DNA from: Typhlomys cinereus
Lineage: Eukaryota; Chordata; Mammalia; Rodentia; Platacanthomyidae
Length of the DNA: 64,000 nt
Assembly (NCBI GenBank): GCA_023101885.1
Contig: JALPQD010000089.1
Span: forward strand, 1,473,087 to 1,537,086
Direction: 5' to 3'
The notes beneath the pieces were generated by a model, which searched no databases, was not told the DNA's origin, and worked only from the letters and a program-made list of their open reading frames with translations. The translations under genes were made by a program, and so were the position numbers. Positions 55,664 to 64,000 of this stretch are shown here, one piece after another. Each line of letters opens with the position of its first letter. The stretch's first letter is position 1.

Positions 55664-56035
55664 AAGGCTTAAAGAAAAAAGGGCCTTTATTCTGGCTTAC
55701 GATTGTCTAGTTACAGTTCCTTGTCCATTTTAGCAGGAGAGCCCACATCAACATCAAAGGTCAAAGGAACTGGCCTCACCAAATTCACAGGACTGCTGAA
55801 AGTGACAATCTTCACTTGCCAGACCAGCATGTCTGGCCAAGTATACAGAAGGATGCAACTTTCTCAGACAATTCCCTCCATCTTATCTACATTCTAAGAG
55901 ACTAGTTCCACTCACCATGAGTTGAGTCTATGAATTAGACAGTTTTTTAGTAGTTTACCTCAACTATTAATTCTCTGTAAATGTATCCAGAGTTTGACTC
56001 CTCAACCATCAAGTTGACACCTGTATCTAACTATC
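55664..56035 (-). mobile_element. URR1-like nonautonomous hAT, near full length
   Basis: Reverse orientation: 'gggcctttattctggcttacg', 'gccagaccagcatgtctggcc', 'ccctccatcttatctac', 'ctcaccatgagttgagtc', 'accatcaagttgacacctgtatctaac'. Same ends as the copy at 41740. Confidence 0.65.
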
Positions 56036-56039
56036 AAGT

Positions 56040-56600
56040 ATTAAAAAAGAGTCAAGATATCATAAATACTAGTGTGAATATATAGAAATGGAGTTGTTTT
56101 ACATGGTTGATGGAAATGTAGATGAATATAATCTCTGTAAAAATAGAAAGGGGCTTTCAAAGGAATTAAAAATAAATTGATTGCATGATATAATAATCAT
56201 CCTTTTATCCAAAAGGATATCCACAAAGGAAATAAAATCACCATTTCATGAAAATATATGTAACTCCTATGTTCATTGTAGATTAGGAAACAATCTAAAT
56301 GTGTACTAACATAGTGGAGCAGAAGAAATTGGTTCATATATGGGAAGGATGGACTTGGAAGATAGTGTACTAAGTGAAATGAACCAAGCACAGAAAAAAT
56401 AAACTATGTGGATGTCACTTACATGAGAATACTGACAGTAAAATTTGAAGTTGCACCAGAGATAAGAAAGTAAAGGTTTCCAAGATTGAGGAGAAAGTAA
56501 GGGAAGAATTGCAAAGATGTAGATCAGAGGATACAAAGTAGTAGATGTACAGGAAGAACTACTTGTATATCTAATGTGCCGCAGGAGGATAATAAAATTG
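56040..56600. other. Probable old L1 remnant or unassigned
   Basis: 'ggttgatggaaatgtagatgaatataatctctg' and 'ggatatccacaaaggaaataaaatcacc' hint at a very decayed plus-strand L1 ORF2 3' end, but I am not certain. Confidence 0.35.
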
Positions 56601-56601
56601 T

Positions 56602-56696
56602 GTTTTTCTTTTGCGTGTATGTTTGTGTGTTTCTGTGTATGTGTGTGTATGTTTGTGTGTGTCTGTGTGTGTGTGTATGTTTGTGTGTTTCTCTCT

Positions 56697-56751
<55 letters not shown>
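56602..56751. repeat. (GT)n microsatellite
   Basis: TG-rich imperfect run from 56602, then (TC)5 and an uninterrupted (GT)25 at about 56701-56750. Spurious Cys/Val and Thr/His frames arise here. Confidence 0.95.
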
Positions 56752-56753
<2 letters not shown>

Positions 56754-56982
56754 AGAAGGCACTTGAACACCCATGCCTGTGGAGGCCCAAGCATGACTTC
56801 AGGACTCATCCTGGATTGCTCTACCTTCTCTTTTGCTTTACTCAGGGGTTTCCCAGGCTCTGCTTTCCAGGGCCAGATCTGAAGGTTGCTGCATTTCTGC
56901 TTGGCATTTTTATGTGGGATCTAGGATATGAACTCACGCCTTTCTGCTTATGAAGTAGAGGTTTAATCCTTGAGCCATAACC
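56602..56982 (-). mobile_element. DIP-type SINE with long (GT)n tail
   Basis: Reverse complement reads 'tatggctcaaggattaaacc', 'gcgtgagttcatatccta', 'gatcccacataaaaatgcc', 'aaagcagagcctgggaaa', 'aggatgagtcctgaagtc', then the AC tail. The tail, (GT)n on the plus strand, has expanded to about 150 bp (56602-56751). The first bases of the head are missing. Confidence 0.75.
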
Positions 56983-57285
56983 TATATATTTTGTATGCAG
57001 GAATCATACCAAAAATAATGTCAGAGGATGTTACATTAATTTGCTTAATATAGTAATTATTTTGTTATGCCCATGTATCCTATAGCACATTATATACCTT
57101 AATTTTATAAAATAAAATTTATTTTAAAATATTAAGAGGTTCATGTTTGGAAACTATTGGTCAATTTAAATGCTATAACTTTTTAAAAATAAAGCTGCTT
57201 TAAAAGCAATCCAGTGTAATTTTTATATAAGGCTATTGATTTTGGCCTTTCATAAAAAGAAAAATGTCTTTCCTGTGACAGATTT
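56983..57285. other. Unassigned
   Basis: AT-rich, nothing recognised. Confidence 0.35.
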
Positions 57286-57289
57286 TGCT

Positions 57290-57725
57290 CATTCGTTCAA
57301 AAGGTATTTTGTTAGCATCTCTAGGTTTTATACACTGGTGATAGAAACAGTCCAGACTGCTGTTTCTACAAATACCTTTCGTATTTGGTAGATACTAACA
57401 GATGAACACAGGGAATAATTTCAAATTTTAATCATTACTGTGGAAGAAAATAAAGCATGATTGTGCAATGGAGACTGATGGAAGGGAATGTAATTTAATC
57501 ACAGAGGTCAGTTTGAGGTGATCTGAAGGAGCTAGTAGCATCTGTTCAGGGACCCGTATAACGAGGAGCAGTCAAGTGTGTGAGGATCCAAGAAGACAAT
57601 TCCTGGAAGGAGCAGCAACAAATTCAATCCTCTGTGTAGAATTGAACTGAAATATAAAACGATGCACGAGGAACAGACAGCAGGGTGGTATGATCAGGGT
57701 GGAGGGAAGTGAAGTGTGGGGAAGG
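57290..57725 (-). mobile_element. L2-like LINE fossil
   Basis: 'cattcgttcaaaaggtattttgttagcatctctagg', 'tacactggtgatagaaacag', 'cagtttgaggtgatctgaagg', 'acaattcctggaaggagcagc' and 'gaggaacagacagcagg' follow the reverse-complement L2 3' end. Confidence 0.5.
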
Positions 57726-58855
57726 TATTTAGCAGTACTGAGGGAGTAATTTATATTAACTTACAAGCAAAATTGCTTTCCATACCACACAGCATTTTAA
57801 ATGTGTGGCTTCTGTACAGCTATTTGGATATTTGGAATCCATTCATTACATAGCATTGCATGTAGTAGGAAAAACTTAGCCTCACAAGGAATGTTACTGA
57901 ATGTTCAAGAAGGCTTTTATAAACTTGTGATTTGCTAGAGAATCATGACTTTACTGAATGATTTCATCATGTATTGCTTACCACTTATGATTTTCTAAGT
58001 TAAAATTTCAAAGGTGGTTGATATTGTGATAACAACCATGAGAAGTATATGGTTACCAATTGCCAAAGTATCAAGCTTCATATGTAGAGAAAATTGTGTC
58101 ATAATTCAGTCTATGAAAATAGGAACCATGTTTTTAAAAAGTAGGTTAAAAGTGGAAATATTTCATTTTTTGAGAAGCCATTATTGATTCACTTAAAATT
58201 TTACTTATTTTTATGTCTGTTTTACAAAAGTATATGTTAAAGATTAACTTGCCTAGTTAATGTACACTTCTGCTTTGTGTGAATTCTTTTTAGGATCTAA
58301 TACATCCTGACTTTTTTTTCATAACTAAAACTTTCTGGAAAAAAAAGGTCCTTTCAACTTGATCCTAATTTCCTACTTGCCACTGGAGAGTTTGGAAACG
58401 AGGGCAGGCATTTTGCCATGACCTGCCTGCAGTCTATTTATTTTACTAAACTAAAAAGCTTTGCAGTTGTCATTTGTGTGCCTGCTGTACTGGGTACATT
58501 GGGAACAGGCAGGCAGGGAAGGGAGCCCAGGTGGATGGATTTTTTTTTCCTGCTATTTCTCTTGCTCTTTACTACAGTAGAAAAGATTGCTGTAGCATCG
58601 TGCCTCCTTGATATGATCCCAAGGATCATTTTGTACCTTTTATAAGGTACAAAAGGTCTAAGTGAAAAAGCCTAGATATATACTCATTTTTTTTAGAGGG
58701 ATTCCAGGTTGGTTGTCATTAGTCGGCACAGATTCGAAGTACCACTGACTAAGACAAGACTTCTGAATGTCTGTGCCACACTCCTATGTTCTGTCTGGAG
58801 AGGCAGAAGCTGCCTACAGATCTGAGATGTGAATGGATCTAGAGTCTCCTGAATT
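57726..58855. other. Unassigned 1.1 kb
   Basis: Single-copy in appearance. A palindromic 'aaaaggtacaaaatg/ cattttgtacctttt' pair occurs around 58628-58655 ('attttgtaccttttataaggtacaaaaggt'). No gene called; frames up to 75 codons are without similarity. Confidence 0.4.
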
Positions 58856-58859
58856 CTGT

Positions 58860-59000
58860 CATTAGGGCCAAGTCATATACTCTGGGAGATTCAGCTTAAT
58901 TATAAAATGGTGATTATAATCACTTCCTAGAGGGGTAGTACTACCAGATATTACTTTTACCAAGTATCTGCCACAGTACTTTATATAAAATCCACTCAGT
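58860..59000 (+). mobile_element. MIR, split by later insertion
   Basis: 'gggccaagtcatatactctggg', 'cagcttaattataaaatggtgattataatcac' and 'gtatctgccacagtac' follow MIR order. The chimeric insertion landed at its 3' end. Confidence 0.55.
58985..59000. repeat. Target-site duplication, left (chimeric insertion)
   Basis: 'ataaaatccactcagt', identical over 16 bp to 60644-60659. The leading A-rich part of the right copy could partly be poly(A), leaving at least 'tccactcagt' as unambiguous. Confidence 0.8.
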
Positions 59001-59018
59001 TCTCCCACATTCAAAGGT

Positions 59019-59105
59019 TTATCTGGGTGTGGTCGTACCTATGGTCCCAGCTTCTTGGGAAGCTAATCAAGAGGTGTCTCGAGCTCAAGAGTCTCTGAGG
59101 GACAG
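59019..59105 (+). mobile_element. 7SL/B1-like segment
   Basis: 'ctgggtgtggtcgtacctatggtcccagcttcttgggaagcta' and 'tctcgagctcaagag' resemble the Alu domain of 7SL RNA and its B1/Alu descendants. 'tagtcccagctactcggg' is the recognisable core. Confidence 0.55.
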
Positions 59106-59530
59106 TAAGTGACCAGAGTCCAGGCTAGAGTCCGCTCCCAACTACGTCCTGTTGCATTACGCCTGTGACAGGTCGTGAGTCTTCATGAGCACAAGCCTGT
59201 GCAAGGAGCCACTGCAGATCTGCAGCAGAACCGTCCCCACGGCGACATGTTCCACTAGCTCTGCCGTGAGCACCCATCAGTGCATGCGAGGTCTTTCTCT
59301 CCTGCCAACCTTGCCTGCATAGGAAGAGACACATCTACATTCAAGGCTGCCAAGGGTCTTCTAAACACTTTCCCATAGAAGTGAGAATGATTTCAAGTTT
59401 AACATTTAGAAATATGTGTCAAATTAACTCATTAGTTAATTAGTAAGTACTGAACTTACATCACTTTTTGTATGAAAAAACATCCTTCAGTTCATAACAG
59501 AAAAAAAAATTGTAGAAAAATAACTCCGCT

Positions 59531-59700
59531 GGGCCAGAGCCTGTCATCCAACTACCCGGATGACCGAGGTAGCAGGGTCTGTGCTTAAAGCCTGTCTTGG
59601 TGGGAATTTATGGCCAGCCTGGGCACTTTAAACTGAAAGTAAAGGCTGGAGATAGAGCTCCGAGTGCAAAAACCTGCAAGTCCCAAGTCTTCAGTTTAAA
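59531..59700 (+). mobile_element. 7SL/B1-like segment followed by ID-like scrap
   Basis: 'gctgggccagagcctgtcatccaactaccc', 'gaccgaggtagcaggg' and 'ggccagcctgggcac' follow B1 order, then 'ggctggagatagagctccgag' and 'gtcccaagtcttcag' look like an ID/tRNA-type head. The order B1 then ID is the reverse of the B4-type element at 38040. Confidence 0.5.
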
Positions 59701-60189
59701 ACAGAACAGCAGGTGACTCTCTAGGCTTCTGCTCATGTCAAGCGCCCAGGATTAGCCACCAGTCTTTTCCTGCAGCATGTGAGAGTCCAGAGTACCTGCA
59801 GAGCTGTGAGGTGCAGCCTGCCTCCTACCTTTGCTCTCGTGCAAGCTCTTCTCCTTGGAGGGTCTTTGCCTAGTGATGTGTCTCTTCAAGACAGTGTCCT
59901 CTTCCCAAGCATGCTGTCAGTCTCACCAGCTAAGCAGTCGATGCTGAATGCTGTCCCTCATCCAGACTGCTCCGATCTTGCTCGAGGGCCCGTCCTTCCT
60001 TACAGCGCTTTCTGTTCCTCTCATCCTATAGTTCAGGGTTGTCTCCAGTTCATGTTTTGTTCAATACTCCTGTCAACACGCAAGTGTTCTTCCAGTTGCT
60101 TTTCTACACCACCCAGGTACTCAGCTTATAAAAAATAAGCAAAGACCAGAGCAGTAGAATATACTGGTTGTACAGAAATACACAGTTGA

Positions 60190-60600
60190 CCACTTGCTTT
60201 ATAAGATACTCTATACTAGTTAGGGCTGAAGCAATCATAATTGGACTTTGCATGCCCTGCGCATTGTCCAACACACTGTTGACCTCACAAAGTCTAGCAT
60301 CTGCTAAAGGCACCAAGATCCTTGGAGGTAAAGGATTGGCAGCCACAGCAGTGTTCCTATACCTAAGGGGAACACGGGAAAGGGTTCAGGGAAAGGCCAC
60401 TTGGTCCTTGTATGTCATCGGAGAGGAGGGCCCAGAGGAAAATCAGACATGCACAAGAAAGGACTCTCTGGGAATTGGGGCGGGAGGCACTGGGGGATGG
60501 GGAGGGAGAGGGGTGGGGAGGGAGAGCAGGGGGTACGGGGGGGGGGAGGAGGAGGAAGGGAGGGAACTGGTGTACCTAATAAGTTTGTATGAGCTGTAAT
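60190..60600 (+). mobile_element. L1 3'UTR end (young family)
   Basis: Closely matches, in opposite orientation, 19025-19450: 'gggctgaagcaatcataattgg', 'cctaaggggaacacgggaaag', polypurine tract with a G-run at 60537-60548, 'aataagtttgtatgagc'. The 143-codon frame across it is L1 3'UTR, not a gene. Confidence 0.9.
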
Positions 60601-60643
60601 AAAAAAAATAAATAAACGTGGGAATTTTGAAAATAAAAAAAAA

Positions 60644-60659
60644 ATAAAATCCACTCAGT
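60644..60659. repeat. Target-site duplication, right (chimeric insertion)
   Basis: Matches 58985-59000 and abuts the second A-rich tail. Confidence 0.8.
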
Positions 60660-60899
60660 ATTGCTGTTGCTAATAATCACACTTGGGTTTGTCACTGTTT
60701 GTTCTATCACAGAGGCTCATGTCATGTTTACTTGATGTTCTCAACACAACTCTTTGGCTATAGGCCCTCCTCCACTACAGATGACCATTCCAGACTTTAT
60801 AATAGCAGAACATTAATAGAACTGATAAAAATATTTTGATTTTCAAATATTGTCAGCTGCACATACATAAACTGATTCTTTCCTTAAACATTTGTAAAT

Positions 60900-60900
<1 letters not shown>
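60660..60900. other. Unassigned
   Basis: Resumes the sequence interrupted at 59000. Nothing else recognised before the (TG)n tract. Confidence 0.35.

Positions 60901-60902
<2 letters not shown>

Positions 60903-60944
<42 letters not shown>
60903..60944. repeat. (TG)21 microsatellite
   Basis: 42 bp of uninterrupted TG units not obviously attached to a SINE body. Confidence 0.97.
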
Positions 60945-60945
<1 letters not shown>

Positions 60946-61079
60946 TCATCCTATGTGTGGATGGTTATCATGGGAATGAAGATACATTTAATGGATTTAA
61001 ATTGATTTTTAAAAAACATCTATCATTAAAAAAAAGCAGGGCAAATGGAGAAGTAATCATTATTTAATTATAAAAAACA

Positions 61080-61265
61080 TATTTTGTGCCTCTTTTGTGT
61101 CAGGTACTATACCAGTGCTAGAAATATTCCTTACATCTTCCCTTAAGTAGCTTAGATTCTAGTACAATAGGCAAAGAATATATTTTACTTCTAGAAATAT
61201 TTAATATGTTAGAAACAACATAAAGATAATGACGTTAAATAGTTAAGAGAAAGGGTTAGTGAGAA
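61080..61265 (-). mobile_element. L2-like LINE fossil
   Basis: 'ttttgtgcctcttttgtgtcaggtactataccagtgctagaaat' and 'agtagcttagattctagtac' follow the reverse-complement L2 3' end. Confidence 0.55.
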
Positions 61266-62445
61266 TAAACTCTAGAAGTAATGTTTTGCTATTAATTTTC
61301 AGTGGTAGATTTTGCTAAGAATTGAAATTTCTCTGACATGATATCATTAACTTTAAGGAATATCATTTGTAGGCTATGGCTTCATGCCTTTCCAAATACT
61401 TCTTGTGAAGTCACAGCTTACTGAGTACTATGTTTATAGGGAAAAATGCTTCCAGCCAATGTCTTGTTAATTTTAAAAGTAAATAATGTTTCTCTTGCAC
61501 TCTGGGAGCAAATTATCTTCTCTTAATATCAGAAGAAAATCATTGGAAGATAAGGAGTAAACTAAGCTACATAATAATGAGGAGTAAGCTTTAAATGTGA
61601 TGCTTTATTTACATTAATATATATTTTTACACATATATATTCACTCATTTATGGTGAATATAAACTAGTATATAATATGTATGTTGTATATTCATTTATC
61701 TTTTATATAAACAATGGTCTGCTTCCCCAAGCAGAGACTAGCTAGTTTGTGAAATGGTTGCTCTAAACATCTCTAATAGAATCCCATTGGGTATGTTTAT
61801 TAAGAGGATTGTATAAAGCTGTACAATATTATTGATCTACCCTTTTTCCAAATGTAGCAAGGATGAGGGCTTCATTTTCCTTCCAATTTCTAGTTAAAAT
61901 TTCTAGGCTCCTCTCCAGAAAGCCTTCCTGAGCATTCCATTCTGCACTCACACTGGGTTTTGGGTTTTGATTTGCTTGTGGATAGAGACTCTGCTCAACC
62001 TCCTGTCTTCATATAAATATGTGGGTTGAAGGAATGGGGTCCTAGATCAGGCAGTGGGAAGATAGAAGGAAGCTAACTTTAAGAAGCAGTGCAGACTAAA
62101 AGGTGATGCCAGCATGAAGCAAATAGTCAAATAGCAAGTCTTCCTTTAACCACATGGTCAGATGAGTCACTTGGTCTACAGTATACCAGCATTGACGCCG
62201 GACTGGTTGCCTTTCGCTTCTGCATGCCTGTGTAGCTTATCAGGTGTTTTCATGTGTGGTTCACCAGGGTCAGACCATGAGTCAGGCTCCCTCTGCTAAA
62301 TTTTCCCATCTCAGCTTCTTGCTTTCTTGGAAGAAATGTACCTCCAAAGTTACCTGTATTCCAAGGTTACTTCCTTTTTTTCCCCAACTTCTGATGGTCT
62401 CCCTTTTGTTTCTAATTAAGAAAACCCTGAACTGAAAATTAAGAG
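61266..62445. other. Unassigned 1.2 kb
   Basis: Very AT-rich at 61600-61720 ('atatatatttttacacatatatattc'), otherwise single-copy in appearance. Confidence 0.4.
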
Positions 62446-62449
62446 CGTG

Positions 62450-62530
62450 CCCTTGAATATAGGCACCAATAGGTTTGTAGGAAGTCATGTAAACTTCCTG
62501 AGCTTGCCACAAGTGCATTATCTACCTTAA
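62450..62530 (+). mobile_element. MIR-like fragment
   Basis: 'ccaataggtttgtaggaagtcatgtaaacttcctgagcttg' resembles the MIR 'caagtcacttaacctctctgagcct' stretch. Confidence 0.45.
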
Positions 62531-63310
62531 AAAGCTAGAGGGACATGAATTTGAACAGGAGTATGTTGATCAGAATTGCATACATATGCTTTGGTTGTGT
62601 CAATGACACGAGGGCTTACATAGTCTGAGATAAATGAAGTAATGAATGAGAAGGCAAATAGGCAAGTAGTTGCTTCTCTGCTCTTTTTATATCACTAAAC
62701 TATAATAGAATTTTCTAATTGAACTGATGTAGATCTCAGTACACATTTTCTTTGTACTGACTTACTTGAAAATTATCTGGTTTATTCTACTTGTAGGATA
62801 TGCAAATGCAGAGAAAATTACTTTTAACCACAAATAATTGTTGAACTACTTTAAAAAATTTTGTCAAGCTGAACTTTAGGAGCTTTCTTCACTTCTACCT
62901 TTGTTTTTTTGTTCCTCTGAACACATATCTGATTTGCTGTGAACTTAAGAAGAAAAATCTTTAGAAATGGTGCTCTCATTTTGGCAAAATAATGACACGT
63001 CAGCTTCTGAGACATTCATCTAGTTAGCAATCAGGAGGTTGTTGAGGTTTGAGCCTGAATAATTCATGAAAGGTGGAGAGAAGTCTTAAGACTCTTAAAG
63101 AAAATACACTTTTATTAAAAAAAAGGGGGGGAGATTGGGAGTGGGTGGTAGGGAGGGGAATGATCCTGCCAGTATCTTGAAGAGAAAATTGAAATGTCTG
63201 AGTACATAGATGTTTTAGATGTTTCCTTGATGTGGTTAGTGGTCCAAGCATTATGTATTTTCATAGTGAAATGGAAGTGTTGATTTTCCATTCTTGGTAA
63301 TCTAACTGTA
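62531..63310. other. Unassigned
   Basis: AT-rich, with an A-rich then G-rich run at 63117-63131. Nothing recognised. Confidence 0.4.
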
Positions 63311-63317
63311 TTACCAC

Positions 63318-63510
63318 ATCTCTCTCTTTCTCTCTCCCACTTTTCATCTCTATCATCTATCTCTCCATCTATCATCTTTCTTTCTCCTCCTTCCCTTTAT
63401 TTTCTTTTCCTCCCTTCCCCCTTTCCCCTCTTGCCTTCCATCTCTTCACTACTCTGCTTCTGCTTGTTCTCTCTCTATATCTCTCTCTCTCTCTCTTTCT
63501 CTATCCCAGA
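63318..63510. repeat. Long pyrimidine-rich tract
   Basis: About 190 bp of mostly C/T on the plus strand with TCTA/TC/CCTT motifs ('ctctctttctctctccc', 'cttcccccttt', 'atctctctctctctct'). Confidence 0.9.
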
Positions 63511-64000
63511 GCTCTTGTGTCTTCCCATGTCATTCTGCCTGTCTCTGCTTATGGATCTAAGATGATGAGAAAAGGTAAATTATCATTGAAAAAGTGATGC
63601 TTATCAAGAACCCCAAAGCAGCCTCACCAGGAGAAAGAGAGGGACTGGAGGGAGGGGGAGGGTTATTCATTTGGCTGTTAAAATGCTGCAGAACACAATG
63701 CTGTGCCCACGTAATAAGTGTCTGCAGTCACCAGTCAGGAGAGAAAAGTTTGGGAGCGAACTTAGTGTTTTTTTTACCCCCTCATAATGTGGAACTTTTG
63801 TAAACACACTGAAGCTTCCTCCCACCCATAATTTTATACTACGCTTACTTGTTTAAATATTCAAGTTGTTTGCATGTCAGTGTATGCCATAGACCACACA
63901 TATAGCTGACTGAAATGAAAGGATCATTTAGCATTTTCCATGTTAAGCCTCCAAATCCGCAGTCACTCTGTCCCTGGCCAGATTTTTCCTTATCCAGCTG
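63511..64000. other. Unassigned, runs off window
   Basis: Purine-rich at 63628-63662 ('gagaaagagagggactggag'). No gene or repeat identified before the window edge. Confidence 0.4.

Larger units (their letters stand above)
59001..60643 (+). mobile_element. Chimeric retro-insertion: unknown transcript joined to L1 3' end
   Basis: Between the duplications lie about 1.19 kb of GC-richer non-L1 sequence (59001 to about 60190) containing two 7SL/B1-like segments, followed by about 410 bp of L1 3'UTR in sense orientation, a first A-rich tail (about 60597-60613), 'cgtgggaattttg', and a second A-rich tail. Only the outer ends carry a target duplication; none brackets the L1 part alone. This fits one target-primed event whose template was either a read-through transcript ending at an L1 or two RNAs joined by template switching. 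No protein function is supported. Confidence 0.65.

Noticed and set aside
56571..56882. Cys/Val-rich and Thr/His-rich frames
   Set aside because: Artefacts of the (GT)n microsatellite on both strands; the same applies to 13850-14230, 11949-12200 and 39527-39745.
59779..60138. 119-codon frame in the chimeric insertion
   Set aside because: Sequence resembles no protein that I know, and the segment contains SINE-like pieces, so it is more likely non-coding transcript.
60168..60599. 143-codon plus-strand frame
   Set aside because: It lies in the L1 3'UTR; the equivalent frames at 2-364 and 19059-19394 show that it is repeat sequence.

Overview
This window is mammalian nuclear DNA, almost certainly from a rodent. 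It holds no intact protein-coding gene that I can recognise. It is AT-rich, and open frames are short and interrupted. Most recognisable sequence is transposon-derived: LINE-1 of several ages, tRNA-derived SINEs, 7SL/B1-type SINEs, hAT and Tigger DNA transposons, MIR and L2 fossils, and a decayed ERV-L-like pol fragment. The commonest SINE starts like rodent B2 but has a different body and an (AC)n tail. I infer the DIP-type B2-superfamily SINEs of Dipodoidea (jerboas, jumping mice, birch mice). This assignment comes from memory of the families, not a search.

Layout. 1-2830: L1 pieces, including a duplicated L1 3' end, an old SINE, and an L1 whose two halves are inverted in the way twin priming produces. 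2830-19000: old L2, Tigger, L1M, MIR, hAT and SINE fragments, plus microsatellites and a short interstitial telomeric tract. 19009-25519: a full-length minus-strand L1 with a perfect 16-bp target-site duplication, decayed ORF1 and ORF2, and a GC-rich 5'UTR built of tandem ~236-bp monomers. 25520-37850: older L1 fragments, hAT elements (one carrying a nested SINE) and two copies of a sequence with RFX X-box-like palindromes. 37865-38028: a full-length 164-nt U1 snRNA copy, probably a retropseudogene. 38040-47200: SINE and hAT copies and an ERV-L-like pol remnant. 47206-47294: a weak candidate coding exon with good splice signals. 48212-48980: a minus-strand processed pseudogene of unknown parent. 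49450-58850: further L1, L2, hAT and SINE fossils. 58985-60659: a 1.6-kb chimeric retro-insertion ending in an L1 3'UTR and poly(A). 60660-64000: mostly unassigned AT-rich DNA.

No genes here work together. The window reads as intergenic or deep intronic DNA shaped by L1 activity: L1 itself, and SINEs, a U1 copy, an mRNA copy and a chimeric transcript carrying hallmarks of L1 machinery. Boundaries of old repeats are approximate, usually within tens of bases.
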